From an uncultured Muribaculaceae bacterium (GTDB lineage Bacteria > Bacteroidota > Bacteroidia > Bacteroidales > Muribaculaceae): a DNA stretch of 6,659 nucleotides. The stretch's first letter is position 1, and every line of letters begins with the position of its first letter. The notes under the pieces were generated by a model, which saw nothing but the letters and a program-made list of their open reading frames with translations, did no database searches and was not told the origin of the DNA. The stretch covers positions 1 through 6,659 of the forward strand of contig CAJLTZ010000108.1 in assembly GCA_905209725.1 (NCBI GenBank). The letters are read 5' to 3'. The position numbers and the translations under genes are program-made. Positions 5,043 to 6,659 of this stretch are shown here, one piece after another.

Positions 5043-6659
5043 ATGAAGAAACTTTTAACTTTGGCAGTCCTGGCTCTCTCAGCCTTCGGATTGCATGCAG
5101 ATCCGGTGGTGGATACGTTCACCTATCAGAACCTCGCCGAGTCTCCTTCTAATTTTACCACTTATACTGGTACGTATAATGGTAATGTCGGCACATACAG
5201 TTTTTGTATGTATAATGGCTTTAAGGCGGCTTGGTTCAATAAAGAATACAACACATTTGTATCTGGTGAAGCCGAAGGTCACAAGATTACAATGGTTGAA
5301 AGAGAAGGAGGTACAAAGAATTTTGTAATGGTATATGCTTCCAATGAAGCCCTTACTTATGATAACTGTGCTTCCGCTCCTTTTTCTGCGGAATTGTATT
5401 CCAATAGTCAAGTGGAGATAACCGGTGATTACAAATATGTATTTGTGAGACTGGCAGCTGATGCCACTGACACTGCTAATTTTGATTCACTTAACTTTAC
5501 ATGGGACACGGCCGGAGGCTCATCAGAACCCACCACTGCTTCAGATGACATCAACATTGCAGCCTTCAAGGCCCAGTTCCCCGACTTCACATACAACTCA
5601 CCATACAGCACTCCTGTAGTGAATCCAGATTGCGAACTCGTGTTTGAAAATGGTGCCAAATACAAGTTCGTCAAGATGGTTGGCGGTTATACTCAAGTTG
5701 ACAATCCCTGGTGGATGCTCGATACCGACGGTTACTTTACAGTTTCCGAGCCGGCTCCGGATATGTGGATTGAGAGCGTTGAGGTGAAGGGTGATAACTG
5801 GTGCAATCAGGTAAAGATGGCTTTCGGAGCAGAGGCACTGACATCTGAAAATTACAGTACGGCAGGAGATTATGATGACTGGATCAGTATGACTGACCAT
5901 CAGGTGGTTCACAAACCCCTCGCACCGTCAAAGTATCTCTACTTCAACCAGACACGTGATTGCTATTACAATGTAATAGTAAACTGGACAAGCGAGATGC
6001 CGGTATATCAGGTGTCCCAGCCTATTATAGAATGCTACGAGACGCCTGTAACAAACGCAAGTAATGTTAATATACGTCTCCCTTATTCCGGAGCCAAGAT
6101 TAAACTCGAGGTTTACGTGAAAGAGGAGGGCGCTACAGACTATACACTTGTTTCTGACCTTTCCAAGACATACGACGAGCGTTCCATCAGCATCCCGATG
6201 CCCGGAGGCGCCGGCGCTATGGTTAAATTCGTGGCTGTCGGTGTTCGTGAAAACTGTCAGGATTCCGAGCCTGCAGAGACTATTTATGGACCCCTCGAGA
6301 TGGCTGACGCTCCCGCTCCTATTCTTAATAATAATGATAGATATGTATTCGCCGGTGGAAAAGTTTCCGTAGCTGTTGGCACAGGAAATCCGAATTGGGG
6401 TGAACCTTTCGAGCCTATAGAAAATGCAAATATCAAGTATCAGTACAATCTTAAGGATGCAGATGGTACAGTTGTGACTGCTGGTGATGAAGTGACCGGC
6501 ACTACAAATCCCGTTGAGGTAGCCGTTCCTGCAACAGCTGTTCCCGGTCAGACCTTTGAGATTATTGCTACTTCGATTATTCCTGACCGTAAAGACAATA
6601 CAGCTACATTCTCTCTGCCTGTAATCTCCGACGTACTTCCCGCTCCTACCTTCAGCCTT
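5043..6659 (+). CDS. Exported multidomain beta-rich protein, C-terminally truncated by window edge
   Basis: The frame is open from ATG 5043 to the last base, 539 codons without a stop, so the gene is incomplete. Residues 1-19 (MKKLLTLAVLALSAFGLHA) form a clear Sec signal peptide with cleavage predicted before Asp20. There is no lipobox cysteine. The first region, about 20-157, is a beta-type domain rich in Thr, Tyr and Asn, followed by a linker AGGSSEPTTASDD (157-169). A second region spans about 170-325. From about 326 there are Ig-like or FN3-like segments: one from SQPIIECYETPV to about 418, one starting at APAPILNN (423), and a third apparently beginning at LPAPTFSL (532). Seven cysteines are present. 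The composition and codon use are more A+T-rich than in pckA and ferritin, which suits a fast-evolving surface protein. The missing C-terminus would show whether it carries a type IX sorting domain or a catalytic module. I do not recognise the family. Confidence 0.88.
   Translation, partial: MKKLLTLAVLALSAFGLHADPVVDTFTYQNLAESPSNFTTYTGTYNGNVGTYSFCMYNGFKAAWFNKEYNTFVSGEAEGHKITMVEREGGTKNFVMVYASNEALTYDNCASAPFSAELYSNSQVEITGDYKYVFVRLAADATDTANFDSLNFTWDTAGGSSEPTTASDDINIAAFKAQFPDFTYNSPYSTPVVNPDCELVFENGAKYKFVKMVGGYTQVDNPWWMLDTDGYFTVSEPAPDMWIESVEVKGDNWCNQVKMAFGAEALTSENYSTAGDYDDWISMTDHQVVHKPLAPSKYLYFNQTRDCYYNVIVNWTSEMPVYQVSQPIIECYETPVTNASNVNIRLPYSGAKIKLEVYVKEEGATDYTLVSDLSKTYDERSISIPMPGGAGAMVKFVAVGVRENCQDSEPAETIYGPLEMADAPAPILNNNDRYVFAGGKVSVAVGTGNPNWGEPFEPIENANIKYQYNLKDADGTVVTAGDEVTGTTNPVEVAVPATAVPGQTFEIIATSIIPDRKDNTATFSLPVISDVLPAPTFSL

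Overview
The window looks like a chromosomal segment of a gut-type member of the order Bacteroidales. Codon choice, protein similarity and the Bacteroidetes promoter form TAnnTTTG all point there. A family such as Muribaculaceae is my inference from overall style and cannot be proven here. The base composition of the housekeeping genes is moderately G+C-rich, and the intergenic DNA is A+T-rich.

Layout: positions 1-94 hold only a short repeat tail. Two minus-strand genes follow in transcription order 1965 to 1066 and 943 to 95: an extended short-chain dehydrogenase/epimerase-like protein, then a DUF115/MptE-like protein. This pairing is typical of surface-glycan metabolism. A 22-bp palindrome at 1971-1992 carries a TAATTTTG box on each strand and separates these genes from a plus-strand ferritin (2095-2610). 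Next comes the ATP-type phosphoenolpyruvate carboxykinase gene pckA (3013-4617), which has a long, apparently structured leader and a strong intrinsic terminator. A textbook promoter at 4824-4855 then drives a secreted or surface protein gene that starts at 5043 and runs off the right edge.

The genes are mostly independent units: iron storage, central anaerobic carbon metabolism, envelope or glycan functions and an exported protein. No phage, CRISPR, transposase or defence gene is visible.

The most unusual content is intergenic. A composite palindromic element occurs after ferritin (2614-2721) and after pckA (4701-4805). It combines a short hairpin CAGTCGC-loop-GCGACTG, a long GC-rich hairpin and a shared connecting sequence. 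The two copies are in opposite orientation by the loop asymmetry of the small hairpin. It resembles, in concept only, the REP/BIME elements of enterobacteria, and it is the best candidate here for a previously undescribed element. Other points of interest are the substitution of the catalytic tyrosine in the epimerase-like protein, a three-hairpin leader upstream of pckA, the symmetrical divergent promoter, and 9-nt tandem repeats in the leader of the exported protein gene.
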